In this document: piece by piece, positions 1 through 6,148 of the stretch
Layout of the letters: the number at the start of each line of letters is the position of its first letter
Position numbering within the stretch: position 1 is the first letter of the stretch
Source: Chloroflexota bacterium
GTDB taxonomy: Bacteria; Chloroflexota; Anaerolineae; Anaerolineales; UBA4823
Reading direction: 5' to 3'
Length of the DNA: 6,148 nt
NCBI GenBank assembly: GCA_030613705.1
Contig: JAUWLJ010000137.1
Span: 1 to 6,148, forward strand
Program-made: the position numbers and the translations under genes
Notes under the pieces: generated by a model
Databases searched by the model: none
The model's input: only the letters and a program-made list of their open reading frames with translations
Told to the model about the DNA's origin: nothing

Positions 1-43
1 CCTAAATGGTATCAATAAAAACAAACGGGGCTGTCCCAGAATG

Positions 44-62
44 GTGTCACCCTGAGTGACAC
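44..62. repeat. Perfect 7-bp hairpin inside the left repeat arm
   Basis: GTGTCAC (44-50) and GTGACAC (56-62) are exact inverted copies around a 5-nt loop, CCTGA. The stem uses the outer end of the palindromic repeat, so the left arm could fold on itself instead of pairing with the distant right arm. It is about 130 nt past the kbl stop. No adjacent T-run was found that would make it a standard intrinsic terminator. Confidence 0.55.
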
Positions 63-148
63 TTGCACCTCACTGCGTTTGGCGCAGTGCAGGTGAATGA
101 AGGATCTCATAGGGGGAATGGAGATGCTTCACTTCGTTCAGCATGACA
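45..148. repeat. Nested palindromic intergenic repeat (REP/MITE-like)
   Basis: The outer arms are TGTCACCCTGAG (45-56) and TTCAGCATGACA (137-148); the second reverse-complements to TGTCATGCTGAA, 9 of 12 matching. The inner arms are GAAGGATCTC (99-108) and GAGATGCTTC (121-130), 9 of 10 matching when inverted, around a 12-nt centre. The right half (121-148) is one continuous 28-nt arm. The left half is split by about 35-40 nt containing an extra GC-rich hairpin. From general familiarity, arms of this TGTCAT-CTGA-GCGAAG-GATCT style are dispersed between genes in Chloroflexota and other bacteria, but copy number cannot be tested here. No transposase or coding potential is seen in 1-189. The repeat lies just downstream of the kbl stop codon, where such elements often sit. 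Confidence 0.6.
66..95. repeat. 12-bp GC-rich hairpin splitting the left repeat arm
   Basis: CACCTCACTGCG (66-77) pairs with CGCAGTG (83-89) and AGGTG (91-95), with C90 bulged and a 5-nt loop TTTGG at 78-82. This is the strongest secondary structure in the left 189 nt. It falls exactly where the left arm of the larger palindrome is interrupted, which suggests an insertion or expansion within the repeat. It may also stop or stabilise the 3' end of the kbl operon transcript, but no U-tract supports classical termination. Confidence 0.55.
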
Positions 149-189
149 TATACAGTCATCTTAGTCAACCCTTCTAATTTTCTCAGATC

Positions 190-1377
<1,188 letters not shown>

Positions 1378-1385
1378 GGTCCCTT

Positions 1386-2369
1386 TCAATTCTCTTTTTT
1401 TCTACCTCTCCCAATAAGACGACCGAAAACCTCAGAGGCAGTGGGTGCTTCGACACTGGTTGTCCCCTCAATAGCCCAATTTGCTGCCAGACGTTCGTTC
1501 AACCACACTTGTCTCCCCTCACGCGCACGGTTAAGCCGCTCTTCTAAGGTTTCGATATCCTCGTTTGAGATGTCATTACGTATGGCCTTTATCGATGCGA
1601 CCGCACTATCCAGCACGCGGATCACATTTTCACGATTGAGCATCGCGGCAGTGGTCAATGTCTTTGGCTCAGTTGGGTACATGACCGGGGCGGTGACTTC
1701 AGCATATGAACGCCCGGCGACCTTGCGTCCCTCCCGCCAACCGGGCTGTCCTATTGTGGCATTCAATAACCCGGCCGCGAGCAACTGGGGCAAGATATGG
1801 GTTGCAGCCACCAGGCCATCCATCTCCAGCGGGTCCGCAAAGAGCGGGGAGGCGCCCAGGAGGCGGGTTAAATCCGCAGCCAGTTTTATCGCTTCTGAGG
1901 GCATTCCGGGTGGCGAGACAATTCCAACCAACCCATCTCGAAACAGATCCGGGCGCGCGGCCTCAGCGCCCGAATCGATATCATGCAGGTACATTGGGTT
2001 GAGCACAGGGGTCAATCCGACATAATACCGGTCTGAGGGTAATAGTTCAGCGACCCAGGAAGCCACAACCTGCTTCACGGGACCGGTATCCATCACCACC
2101 GCGCCCTCCTTGAGATCATTTCGAATCGCCTGCAGAGATTCCCGAATTTGATCCATGGGCAATGCCAGCAAAACTAAATCCGCATCTTCCACTGCGGAGA
2201 GCAAATTGATGGAGACCTTGTCCAGAGCCCCCATTTTTTCTGCCCGGCGAGAGGCACGAAATTCGCGATCATGACCGACGCGGTAGATAACCTCGGTCTG
2301 GTCAGCAAGCGCCAGACCCACTGACGTTCCGATTTGACCCAAACCAACGATTGTTAATTGGACAACCAT
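1386..2369 (-). CDS. TyrA-like (prephenate/arogenate dehydrogenase family) NAD(P) dehydrogenase, atypical active site
   Basis: A 327-aa protein with an N-terminal Rossmann domain: GLGQIG at 9-14 and an acidic Asp34 after the second strand, which suggests NAD preference. An all-helical C-terminal half has the TyrA layout. Family recognition rests on DTGPVK (94-99), aligned with the DxxSVK motif, and on the [18 protein letters not shown] region (186-203), aligned with the helix carrying SHLPH. In true prephenate dehydrogenases, Ser and His in DQGSVK and HPIAG plus later His and Arg residues bind substrate or act in catalysis. Here the aligned positions read Pro97, Thr120, Met183, Gln195 and Ala, so the reaction is uncertain. 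This alignment was made by eye from memory. GAGGTG lies 5 nt before the ATG. Its stop is 8 nt before the kbl ATG, or overlaps the alternative kbl TTG. Best read as an uncharacterised dehydrogenase of this superfamily. Confidence 0.7.
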   Translation of the reverse strand: MVVQLTIVGLGQIGTSVGLALADQTEVIYRVGHDREFRASRRAEKMGALDKVSINLLSAVEDADLVLLALPMDQIRESLQAIRNDLKEGAVVMDTGPVKQVVASWVAELLPSDRYYVGLTPVLNPMYLHDIDSGAEAARPDLFRDGLVGIVSPPGMPSEAIKLAADLTRLLGASPLFADPLEMDGLVAATHILPQLLAAGLLNATIGQPGWREGRKVAGRSYAEVTAPVMYPTEPKTLTTAAMLNRENVIRVLDSAVASIKAIRNDISNEDIETLEERLNRAREGRQVWLNERLAANWAIEGTTSVEAPTASEVFGRLIGRGRKKEN

Positions 2370-2370
2370 A

Positions 2371-2381
2371 AATTCACCTCA
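2371..2381 (-). promoter_or_regulatory. Strong Shine-Dalgarno overlapping the upstream stop codon
   Basis: On the minus strand the sequence reads TTGAGGTGAATTTATG. GAGGTG sits 5 nt before the ATG of the TyrA-like gene, and its GA is shared with the TGA stop (2381-2379) of the HD-domain gene. The arrangement implies that ribosomes finishing the HD gene terminate on the next initiation site, so the two proteins are probably made in a coupled way. Confidence 0.75.
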
Positions 2382-2933
2382 ATTGATATCATCGACCGCC
2401 TGTAATTTTCGCAACAGGCTATCTTCCCCTGAACTTTCGCTAATATGCGAAGGAGGTAGTTTATCCTGGTGGCGGGCGATAAGCGACACCGCTATTGGAG
2501 AAGAACCACACTGAGAAGCGAGATCTGCACCCCAGACTGGGTGCTGCTCAGCAACGACAAATGTCCGCCGCCAACCGAGCCCTGTCAGGGAGTCTTCAGT
2601 TCGAGCTGAGCCCCACTCTTTCACACAATCTGGACAAAACGCTTTCACGATCACAATCAACACCCGCTCCCACAAACCTAAAGGAGCCCGAACTTTACCA
2701 ACATCGTGCAACAGCGCGGCGGTTTGGAGATCAATATTCTCATCCCCCCGGTTTCTCAATTCTTTTAAAACTCTCAAGCTATGAGCCTGCTCGTTTTTTT
2801 GCATCAGATTGAATAATTCTATCTGGGAGGCAGACAAAATCGAAGAAACCAGGTCCGCATCATCCCGGGACGAGCGAGTGCTGATTGCCTGCCAAAACTG
2901 CCGAGAGCGATATACCAGGCGGGAGGTGTTCAT
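2379..2933 (-). CDS. HD-domain protein (putative metal-dependent phosphohydrolase)
   Basis: 184 aa. The HD-superfamily pattern is complete: His51 (AHSLRVL), the His76-Asp77 doublet in LLHDVGK, His131 (EQHP), His155 in RHQD, and a late Asp at 181 or 182. Such residues bind one or two metal ions and hydrolyse phosphate esters in the family. The substrate is unknown; the HDxGK-type core resembles HDIG and HD-GYP relatives, but no GYP motif is present. There is no signal peptide. A hydrophobic stretch (WERVLIVIVKAF, 88-99) followed by a CPDC motif (100-103) could be a membrane-peripheral helix or a small metal or redox site. Its ATG overlaps the M50 stop (ATGA), so translation is probably coupled. 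Apart from the shared operon, no neighbour indicates the substrate. Confidence 0.75.
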   Translation of the reverse strand: MNTSRLVYRSRQFWQAISTRSSRDDADLVSSILSASQIELFNLMQKNEQAHSLRVLKELRNRGDENIDLQTAALLHDVGKVRAPLGLWERVLIVIVKAFCPDCVKEWGSARTEDSLTGLGWRRTFVVAEQHPVWGADLASQCGSSPIAVSLIARHQDKLPPSHISESSGEDSLLRKLQAVDDIN

Positions 2934-3580
2934 CCGACCAGTACAGACATCAATGCAGTCAGGGGCGGTCCGATAACAGACCCCAAGACATTGAATCCCA
3001 AGAGAGGTCCGAGAAAGATCACTGCAAGTAAGATCATTGGTCCATATGGGCGGATATTGTCCATAACTCTCTGCCCTGAAACGGGGAGCAGGTAATAAAG
3101 GATCTTTTCCCCGTCCAAAGGAGCAAGAGGGATCAAGTTGAACAGCATCAAGAGCAGATTAATATAGACGAATTCCCAAAGCAGCTTATCCAATGATGGA
3201 AGGATTCCGCTGGTATTCGTAAATGCGATAAATGCTGATACCAGACCAAGCTGAAAGGGGATGGAGGCAATTATCGCCATAATGAAATTCGATGCTGGAC
3301 CAGCCAGAGAAACCCACATCATAGCTGCAGACGAACGGCGCGCCAGGGCCTGGGGATTGACCGGAACGGGTTTCGCCCATCCAAATCCAACCACGATCAA
3401 CATTAAGGACCCCATGGGATCGAGGTGAGCCATGGGATTCAATGTCAACCGGCCATTGTCCCTCGGGGTGGGATCACCAAACCTGTCGGCGGTCCAGGCA
3501 TGAGCAAACTCATGTACAGCAAAAGCAGTCAATAAAACAAAAATTCGCGATATAAGCGTTGGTAAATTGAGGTCAAACAT
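2930..3580 (-). CDS. Site-2 protease family (M50) intramembrane zinc metalloprotease
   Basis: 216 aa from the chosen start. HEFAH (residues 23-27) supplies two zinc-binding His and the catalytic Glu; PLDG (Asp156, in [14 protein letters not shown]) supplies the third ligand. [15 protein letters not shown] and SLAGPASNF are further M50 signatures of the short, PDZ-less subgroup common in Chloroflexota and Firmicutes. About five to six hydrophobic segments place it in the cytoplasmic membrane. In the family these enzymes cut transmembrane segments, often of anti-sigma factors; no candidate substrate is encoded nearby. The reading frame stays open to 3673, but the ATG at 3580 is preferred: the longer version would run through the promoter TATAAT and into the divergent gene, while AAAGG at 3593-3589 sits 8 nt before this ATG. 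First gene of the operon; its stop overlaps the HD-gene start. Confidence 0.85.
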   Translation of the reverse strand: MFDLNLPTLISRIFVLLTAFAVHEFAHAWTADRFGDPTPRDNGRLTLNPMAHLDPMGSLMLIVVGFGWAKPVPVNPQALARRSSAAMMWVSLAGPASNFIMAIIASIPFQLGLVSAFIAFTNTSGILPSLDKLLWEFVYINLLLMLFNLIPLAPLDGEKILYYLLPVSGQRVMDNIRPYGPMILLAVIFLGPLLGFNVLGSVIGPPLTALMSVLVG

Positions 3581-3599
3581 TAAAATGGCCTTTTCGGCG

Positions 3600-3608
3600 A
3601 TTATACCA
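3600..3608 (-). promoter_or_regulatory. Extended -10 promoter for the M50-HD-TyrA-like-kbl operon
   Basis: The minus strand reads TGGTATAAT, a perfect sigma-70 type -10 hexamer (3605-3600) with the TG extension. Only a weak -35 (GAGGCA, three of six matches at 16-bp spacing) lies upstream, as is usual when the extended -10 is present. Transcription would start near 3595-3593, leaving a leader of about 14 nt that consists of the AAAGG ribosome site and spacer before the ATG at 3580. Confidence 0.65.
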
Positions 3609-3613
3609 CCCCA

Positions 3614-3622
3614 TGATATAAT
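3614..3622 (+). promoter_or_regulatory. Extended -10 promoter for the DUF951 gene set
   Basis: TGATATAAT gives a perfect -10 hexamer at 3617-3622 with TG extension and no recognisable -35. Seven nucleotides (3623-3629) separate it from ATG at 3630, the usual distance to a transcription start, so the message may begin at the start codon itself. Its outer end is 5 bp from that of the opposing minus-strand motif, so polymerase could hardly occupy both at once. Confidence 0.6.
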
Positions 3623-3629
3623 GCCTCGC

Positions 3630-3839
3630 ATGTTGCCCCCTCTGGAATTGGATGACATCGTACGTTTACGCAAACCTCACCCATGCGGAGGTTACGAATG
3701 GAAAGTGGTCCGTCTGGGTGCCGATATCGGTCTGGAATGCCTCACTTGTGCACGGCGTATCCTGCTCCCCCGTCGTTTATTAGCCCGTCGTCTGAAAGCT
3801 ATCCTCCCGGATTCAGACGACAAACTCCTCACGCAATAA
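3630..3839 (+). CDS. DUF951 family small protein
   Basis: 69 aa, basic, no signal peptide or membrane segment. The DUF951 pattern is clear: [15 protein letters not shown] (about 7-21), [15 protein letters not shown] (23-37), then CLTC and RRILLPR. Cys19, Cys37 and Cys40, with His17 nearby, look like a small zinc- or metal-binding site; this is inferred, and the family has no established function known to me. The frame is open further upstream (TTG 3567, ATG 3621), but family members begin just before the L-x-DIVRL segment and the promoter -10 box overlaps ATG 3621, so ATG 3630 is chosen. No Shine-Dalgarno precedes it, consistent with a leaderless message. The 69-aa length slightly exceeds the usual 60-65 because of a polar C-terminal tail. 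First gene of the plus-strand set, 43 nt before the lipoprotein gene. Confidence 0.85.
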   Translation: MLPPLELDDIVRLRKPHPCGGYEWKVVRLGADIGLECLTCARRILLPRRLLARRLKAILPDSDDKLLTQ

Positions 3840-3882
3840 GACCCTCTCATTTCAAAACAGTACATCCAGGATTCTTCTGCCG

Positions 3883-4944
3883 ATGAAACTGCTCCGCACG
3901 ATCAAGTATTTTTCTTGCTTTATCCTGGCCATCAGCGCTCTGAGTCTGGCGGGGTGTAATTTGCCAGCCTGGGCGACCACCACACCTACCCTGAATGTCA
4001 CCCAAGCCTACCAAACGGTTGAAGCCAGGCTTACCGAGGCGATCTCTCGAACACCCACAGTCTCACCAACACAACCGAGGGCAACTGGCACACCAGGGGA
4101 ACCGGCTGCCCCACCAACTCAGGGAAATGAAACCGCGACTCAGGATACCGCGCAAACCCCCTCCGTCTCATGCGATCAAGCACTGCCGGGCGTACCGATT
4201 GATGTAACCATTCCAGATGATACCAGACTGCAACCAGGAGAAGAATTCACCAAGACCTGGCGTTTGCAAAATGCAGGGACCTGCTCCTGGACGAGCGATT
4301 ATACTCTGGTCTGGTTCTCAGGCGAACAGCTTGGTGCTGCGCTCAGCGTTCCCATGAGTGGGAATACAGCACCGGGTCAATCTCTAGATCTTTCAGTTGA
4401 AATGAAAGCTCCAGATTCCGAAGGAACCTATCAAAGCTGGTGGAAGCTTCGCAACCCATCTGGGGTTTTATTTGGGATTGGACCCAACAGCGATTCTGCT
4501 TTTTGGGTCAGGATCGTGGCAGAGGGAACCCCAATGACTACCGGAACGCCAACGATCACAGAGACAGCAGGTCCTACAATCACGCCAACTCCTGGGATCC
4601 AGGTGAGCGGATCCGCAACTCTGCAATTCGGGGATCTTTATGACCTTGACCACAACGAGGTCAATATTGGTGGCGAGGATCTAACATACGATGAATTCGA
4701 CCAGAATCACAAGCTAGTACCCATTGATAAGACAGAGATGTCCATCTTCGGACCCAACCAACCTAGCCTGAGCGATTGTCAGAACATGAACTTAATTTCT
4801 GACCCGATCTCCGTGGACAACCTGGTTGGGAATTACATCTGCTATCGGACAAATATGGCGTTGCCAGGATGGATGTTCATAAACTCATTGGATCCGGAAA
4901 CTGGTCTCTTGAATATCGAGATTTTCACCTGGTTAATACCTTAA
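3883..4944 (+). CDS. Secreted lipoprotein with NBR1-type Ig-like domain
   Basis: 353 aa. The N-terminus is a lipoprotein signal: basic KLLRTIK, a hydrophobic core, and lipobox LAGC with Cys25 as the lipidated residue. A Thr/Pro/Gln-rich low-complexity spacer (about 55-96) lifts the first folded domain off the membrane. Residues about 105-211 match the Ig-like domain named after human NBR1: DVTIPDDTRL, PGEEFTKTWRLQNAGTCSW, the buried Trp residues, APGQ, and GTYQSWWKLRNPSG. A second TPT-rich linker (about 215-238) leads to a C-terminal region (about 240-353) that I do not recognise; it is acidic, with Cys299 and Cys320 possibly forming a disulfide. Lipoproteins with this Ig domain are frequent in Anaerolineae, probably in surface binding or adhesion (inference). 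The start has only a weak AGGA 11 nt upstream, and no separate promoter was seen in the 43-nt gap. Confidence 0.8.
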   Translation: MKLLRTIKYFSCFILAISALSLAGCNLPAWATTTPTLNVTQAYQTVEARLTEAISRTPTVSPTQPRATGTPGEPAAPPTQGNETATQDTAQTPSVSCDQALPGVPIDVTIPDDTRLQPGEEFTKTWRLQNAGTCSWTSDYTLVWFSGEQLGAALSVPMSGNTAPGQSLDLSVEMKAPDSEGTYQSWWKLRNPSGVLFGIGPNSDSAFWVRIVAEGTPMTTGTPTITETAGPTITPTPGIQVSGSATLQFGDLYDLDHNEVNIGGEDLTYDEFDQNHKLVPIDKTEMSIFGPNQPSLSDCQNMNLISDPISVDNLVGNYICYRTNMALPGWMFINSLDPETGLLNIEIFTWLIP

Positions 4945-5000
4945 CGTAGTCGAGCGAAACAATCCAACCGGGAAGTAACCAAGCCAGGATAGTTTTTTAA

Positions 5001-5822
5001 GTGAATACCTTATACCTTGTCGCCACTCCAATCGGAAATCTCAAAGACATCAGTCAGCGTGCGCTGCAAATTCTGAGTCAGGTAGATTTGATCGCTGCAG
5101 AAGACACCCGCCAGACTGGGAAGCTGCTCAAGCATTATGACATTCAGACTCCACTGATCAGCTTCCATGAACACAGCAAAAGAAGCAAATTACAAAGCCT
5201 GTTAGACCATCTGGAGCAAGCAGACTTGGCCCTTGTATCAGACGCCGGTACTCCGGTGCTCAACGATCCTGGATACGAATTGGTACGGGAGGCAATTGAG
5301 GCCGGGCATGAGATCAGCCCGATCCCAGGGCCCAGCGCACCGATCAGTGCCTTGGTCGCCTCCGGACTACCGACAGAGAATTTCCTTTACTTGGGTTATC
5401 TGCCGCGCAGATCCTCAGATCGCCGCCGGGCAGTAAACGAAGTCTCCAACCTGCCATATACCTTGATATTTTTCGAGACCCCTCATCGTCTCCTGGGTGC
5501 CCTGAAAGACCTGCTGGAGGAATTAGGTGACCGGGAGCTGGCAGTCGCCCGGGAATTAACCAAGCTGCATGAGGAGTTTTTCCGAGGTCGCATATCCGCA
5601 GCTTTGGCTCATTACACTGCCAATCCTCCACGGGGAGAAATCACCCTGGTCTTGGCTGGATGCCCACCTGAAGAAAAGACCTGGTCTGAAGAGCAACTCA
5701 TGGCCGCGATAAAAGTTCGGAAATCGCAAAACCTCCCTCCCGCACAGATCGCCAGCCAGCTGTCCGCAGAATCGAATTGGCCAAGGCGGGAGATTTATCA
5801 GCTGTTGATAGAAACGGAATGA
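5001..5822 (+). CDS. rsmI: 16S rRNA (cytidine(1402)-2'-O)-methyltransferase RsmI
   Basis: 273 aa, usual length for the family. The enzyme 2'-O-methylates C1402 of 16S rRNA in the decoding centre using S-adenosylmethionine. Characteristic motifs run in order: LVATPIGNL (6-14), AAEDTR (32-37), VSDAGTPVLNDPG (79-91), IPGPSAPISAL (108-118), FFETPHR (157-163, commonly F-ESPHR), RELTKLHEEF (184-193) and PRGE (210-213). The C-terminal 45 residues (about 228-272) form the small helical domain usual in RsmI. Start is GTG at 5001; the only ribosome-site candidate, AGGA at 4986-4989, is 11 nt away, so initiation may be modest. It follows the lipoprotein gene by 56 nt and ends 9 nt before the PGI/PMI gene. 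Confidence 0.95.
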   Translation: MNTLYLVATPIGNLKDISQRALQILSQVDLIAAEDTRQTGKLLKHYDIQTPLISFHEHSKRSKLQSLLDHLEQADLALVSDAGTPVLNDPGYELVREAIEAGHEISPIPGPSAPISALVASGLPTENFLYLGYLPRRSSDRRRAVNEVSNLPYTLIFFETPHRLLGALKDLLEELGDRELAVARELTKLHEEFFRGRISAALAHYTANPPRGEITLVLAGCPPEEKTWSEEQLMAAIKVRKSQNLPPAQIASQLSAESNWPRREIYQLLIETE

Positions 5823-5826
5823 GGAT
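5820..5826 (+). promoter_or_regulatory. Shine-Dalgarno overlapping the rsmI stop codon
   Basis: TGAGGAT contains the TGA stop of rsmI and a GAGGA ribosome site 6 nt before ATG 5832. This fixes the start of the downstream isomerase and implies coupled translation, the same arrangement as at the HD/TyrA-like junction on the other strand. Confidence 0.75.
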
Positions 5827-5831
5827 ATTCA

Positions 5832-6148
5832 ATGAATCTCGACGATATTTCCAGGTTTAAGCAAATCGATGTCCAGGATATGCTGACGCATATCGATGGA
5901 TTGCCAGATCAAATTAATTTTGCCTGGGAGCTTGGCTCCCAGCTACCTCTGCCGGATTGGAAAGGCATCAAAAGAGTCCTGGTGGCCGGGATGGGTGGTT
6001 CTGCTATCGGAGCTGACCTGGTGGCAGCTTATATTGCCCCCTATTGCCCGGTGCCTGTGATCGTGCATCGCAATTATTCCCTCCCCGCCTGGGCAAATGG
6101 TGAAGACACTTTAGTAATCGCCTCCTCTCACTCGGGCAACACCGAGGA
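5832..6148 (+). CDS. Bifunctional phosphoglucose/phosphomannose isomerase, 5' part (SIS domain)
   Basis: The first 105 codons are present and the gene continues beyond the right edge. The family isomerises glucose-6-phosphate and mannose-6-phosphate to fructose-6-phosphate in the cytosol. A SIS sugar-phosphate domain is evident: VLVAGMGGSAIGADLV (49-64), VIVHRNYSLPAW (76-87) and LVIASSHSGNTE (94-105). The GMGGSAIG and S-x-SGNTEE loops bind the sugar phosphate in this family; the commoner S-Y-SGNTEE here has His in place of Tyr, a mild variation. The N-terminal KQID-QDML-HIDGLPDQ segment also fits this family rather than a classical Pgi. The catalytic Glu and His lie in the missing part, so activity cannot be judged. 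Start set by GAGGA 6 nt upstream. Confidence 0.88.
   Translation, partial: MNLDDISRFKQIDVQDMLTHIDGLPDQINFAWELGSQLPLPDWKGIKRVLVAGMGGSAIGADLVAAYIAPYCPVPVIVHRNYSLPAWANGEDTLVIASSHSGNTE

Noticed and set aside
13..37. Possible intrinsic terminator for kbl read on the minus strand
   Set aside because: A T-rich run (GTTTGTTTTTATT) follows GGGACAGCCCC, but the stem is only three G-C pairs, too weak to call.
3567..3629. N-terminal extension of DUF951 from TTG 3567 or ATG 3621
   Set aside because: It lies in the divergent promoter region, overlaps the -10 box and extends past the usual family N-terminus.
3581..3673. N-terminal extension of the M50 protease by 31 residues
   Set aside because: It would be encoded across the promoter boxes and the start of DUF951, and the family starts shortly before the HEFAH helix; the ATG at 3580 has a ribosome site.
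4945..4966. GTCGAGCGAAAC as a remnant of the left-edge repeat
   Set aside because: It shares only GAGCGAA-like letters with typical dispersed-repeat arms and has no inverted partner.
4928..4998. Possible terminator between the lipoprotein gene and rsmI
   Set aside because: CCTGG (4928-4932) and CCAGG (4984-4988) could pair before a run of six T, but the loop exceeds 50 nt, the stem is short and the T-run sits next to the rsmI start; not convincing.

Overview
This 6.1-kb window looks like chromosomal DNA from a Chloroflexota bacterium, most likely class Anaerolineae. That placement is an inference from gene content: a threonine/proline-rich lipoprotein with an NBR1-type Ig-like domain, a DUF951 protein, a bifunctional phosphoglucose/phosphomannose isomerase next to rsmI, and a Gram-positive-like glycine C-acetyltransferase. 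No rRNA or other phylogenetic marker is present to prove it.

Layout. Positions 1-189 are non-coding and hold a roughly 104-bp nested palindromic repeat (45-148) with two strong hairpins. Positions 190-3580 are a tightly packed minus-strand operon. In transcription order it encodes a site-2 (M50) membrane metalloprotease, an HD-domain phosphohydrolase-like protein, a TyrA-like NAD(P) dehydrogenase and glycine C-acetyltransferase (kbl). Junctions are an ATGA overlap, a stop codon overlapped by the next Shine-Dalgarno, and a junction of 8 nt or less. A divergent regulatory region (about 3581-3629) has two back-to-back extended -10 promoters, TGnTATAAT on each strand, 5 bp between the outer ends of the two motifs. 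Positions 3630-6148 are a plus-strand set: DUF951, the NBR1-Ig lipoprotein, rsmI (GTG start) and the 5' part of a bifunctional PGI/PMI gene that runs off the right edge.

Function. kbl is a PLP enzyme of threonine/glycine interconversion. The TyrA-like gene directly upstream has a clear nucleotide-binding motif, but the residues that bind prephenate and carry out catalysis in characterised prephenate dehydrogenases appear to be replaced, so the usual tyrosine-biosynthesis label is doubtful. The plus-strand genes mix translation upkeep (RsmI modifies 16S rRNA C1402), a surface lipoprotein and sugar-phosphate isomerisation; they look like a co-transcribed housekeeping cluster, not one pathway.

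I see no CRISPR array, tRNA, rRNA, transposase, phage gene or obvious defence system. The points most worth a second look are the catalytically atypical TyrA-like protein coupled to kbl, the compact divergent promoter with an apparently leaderless DUF951 transcript, and the interrupted palindromic repeat at the left edge.
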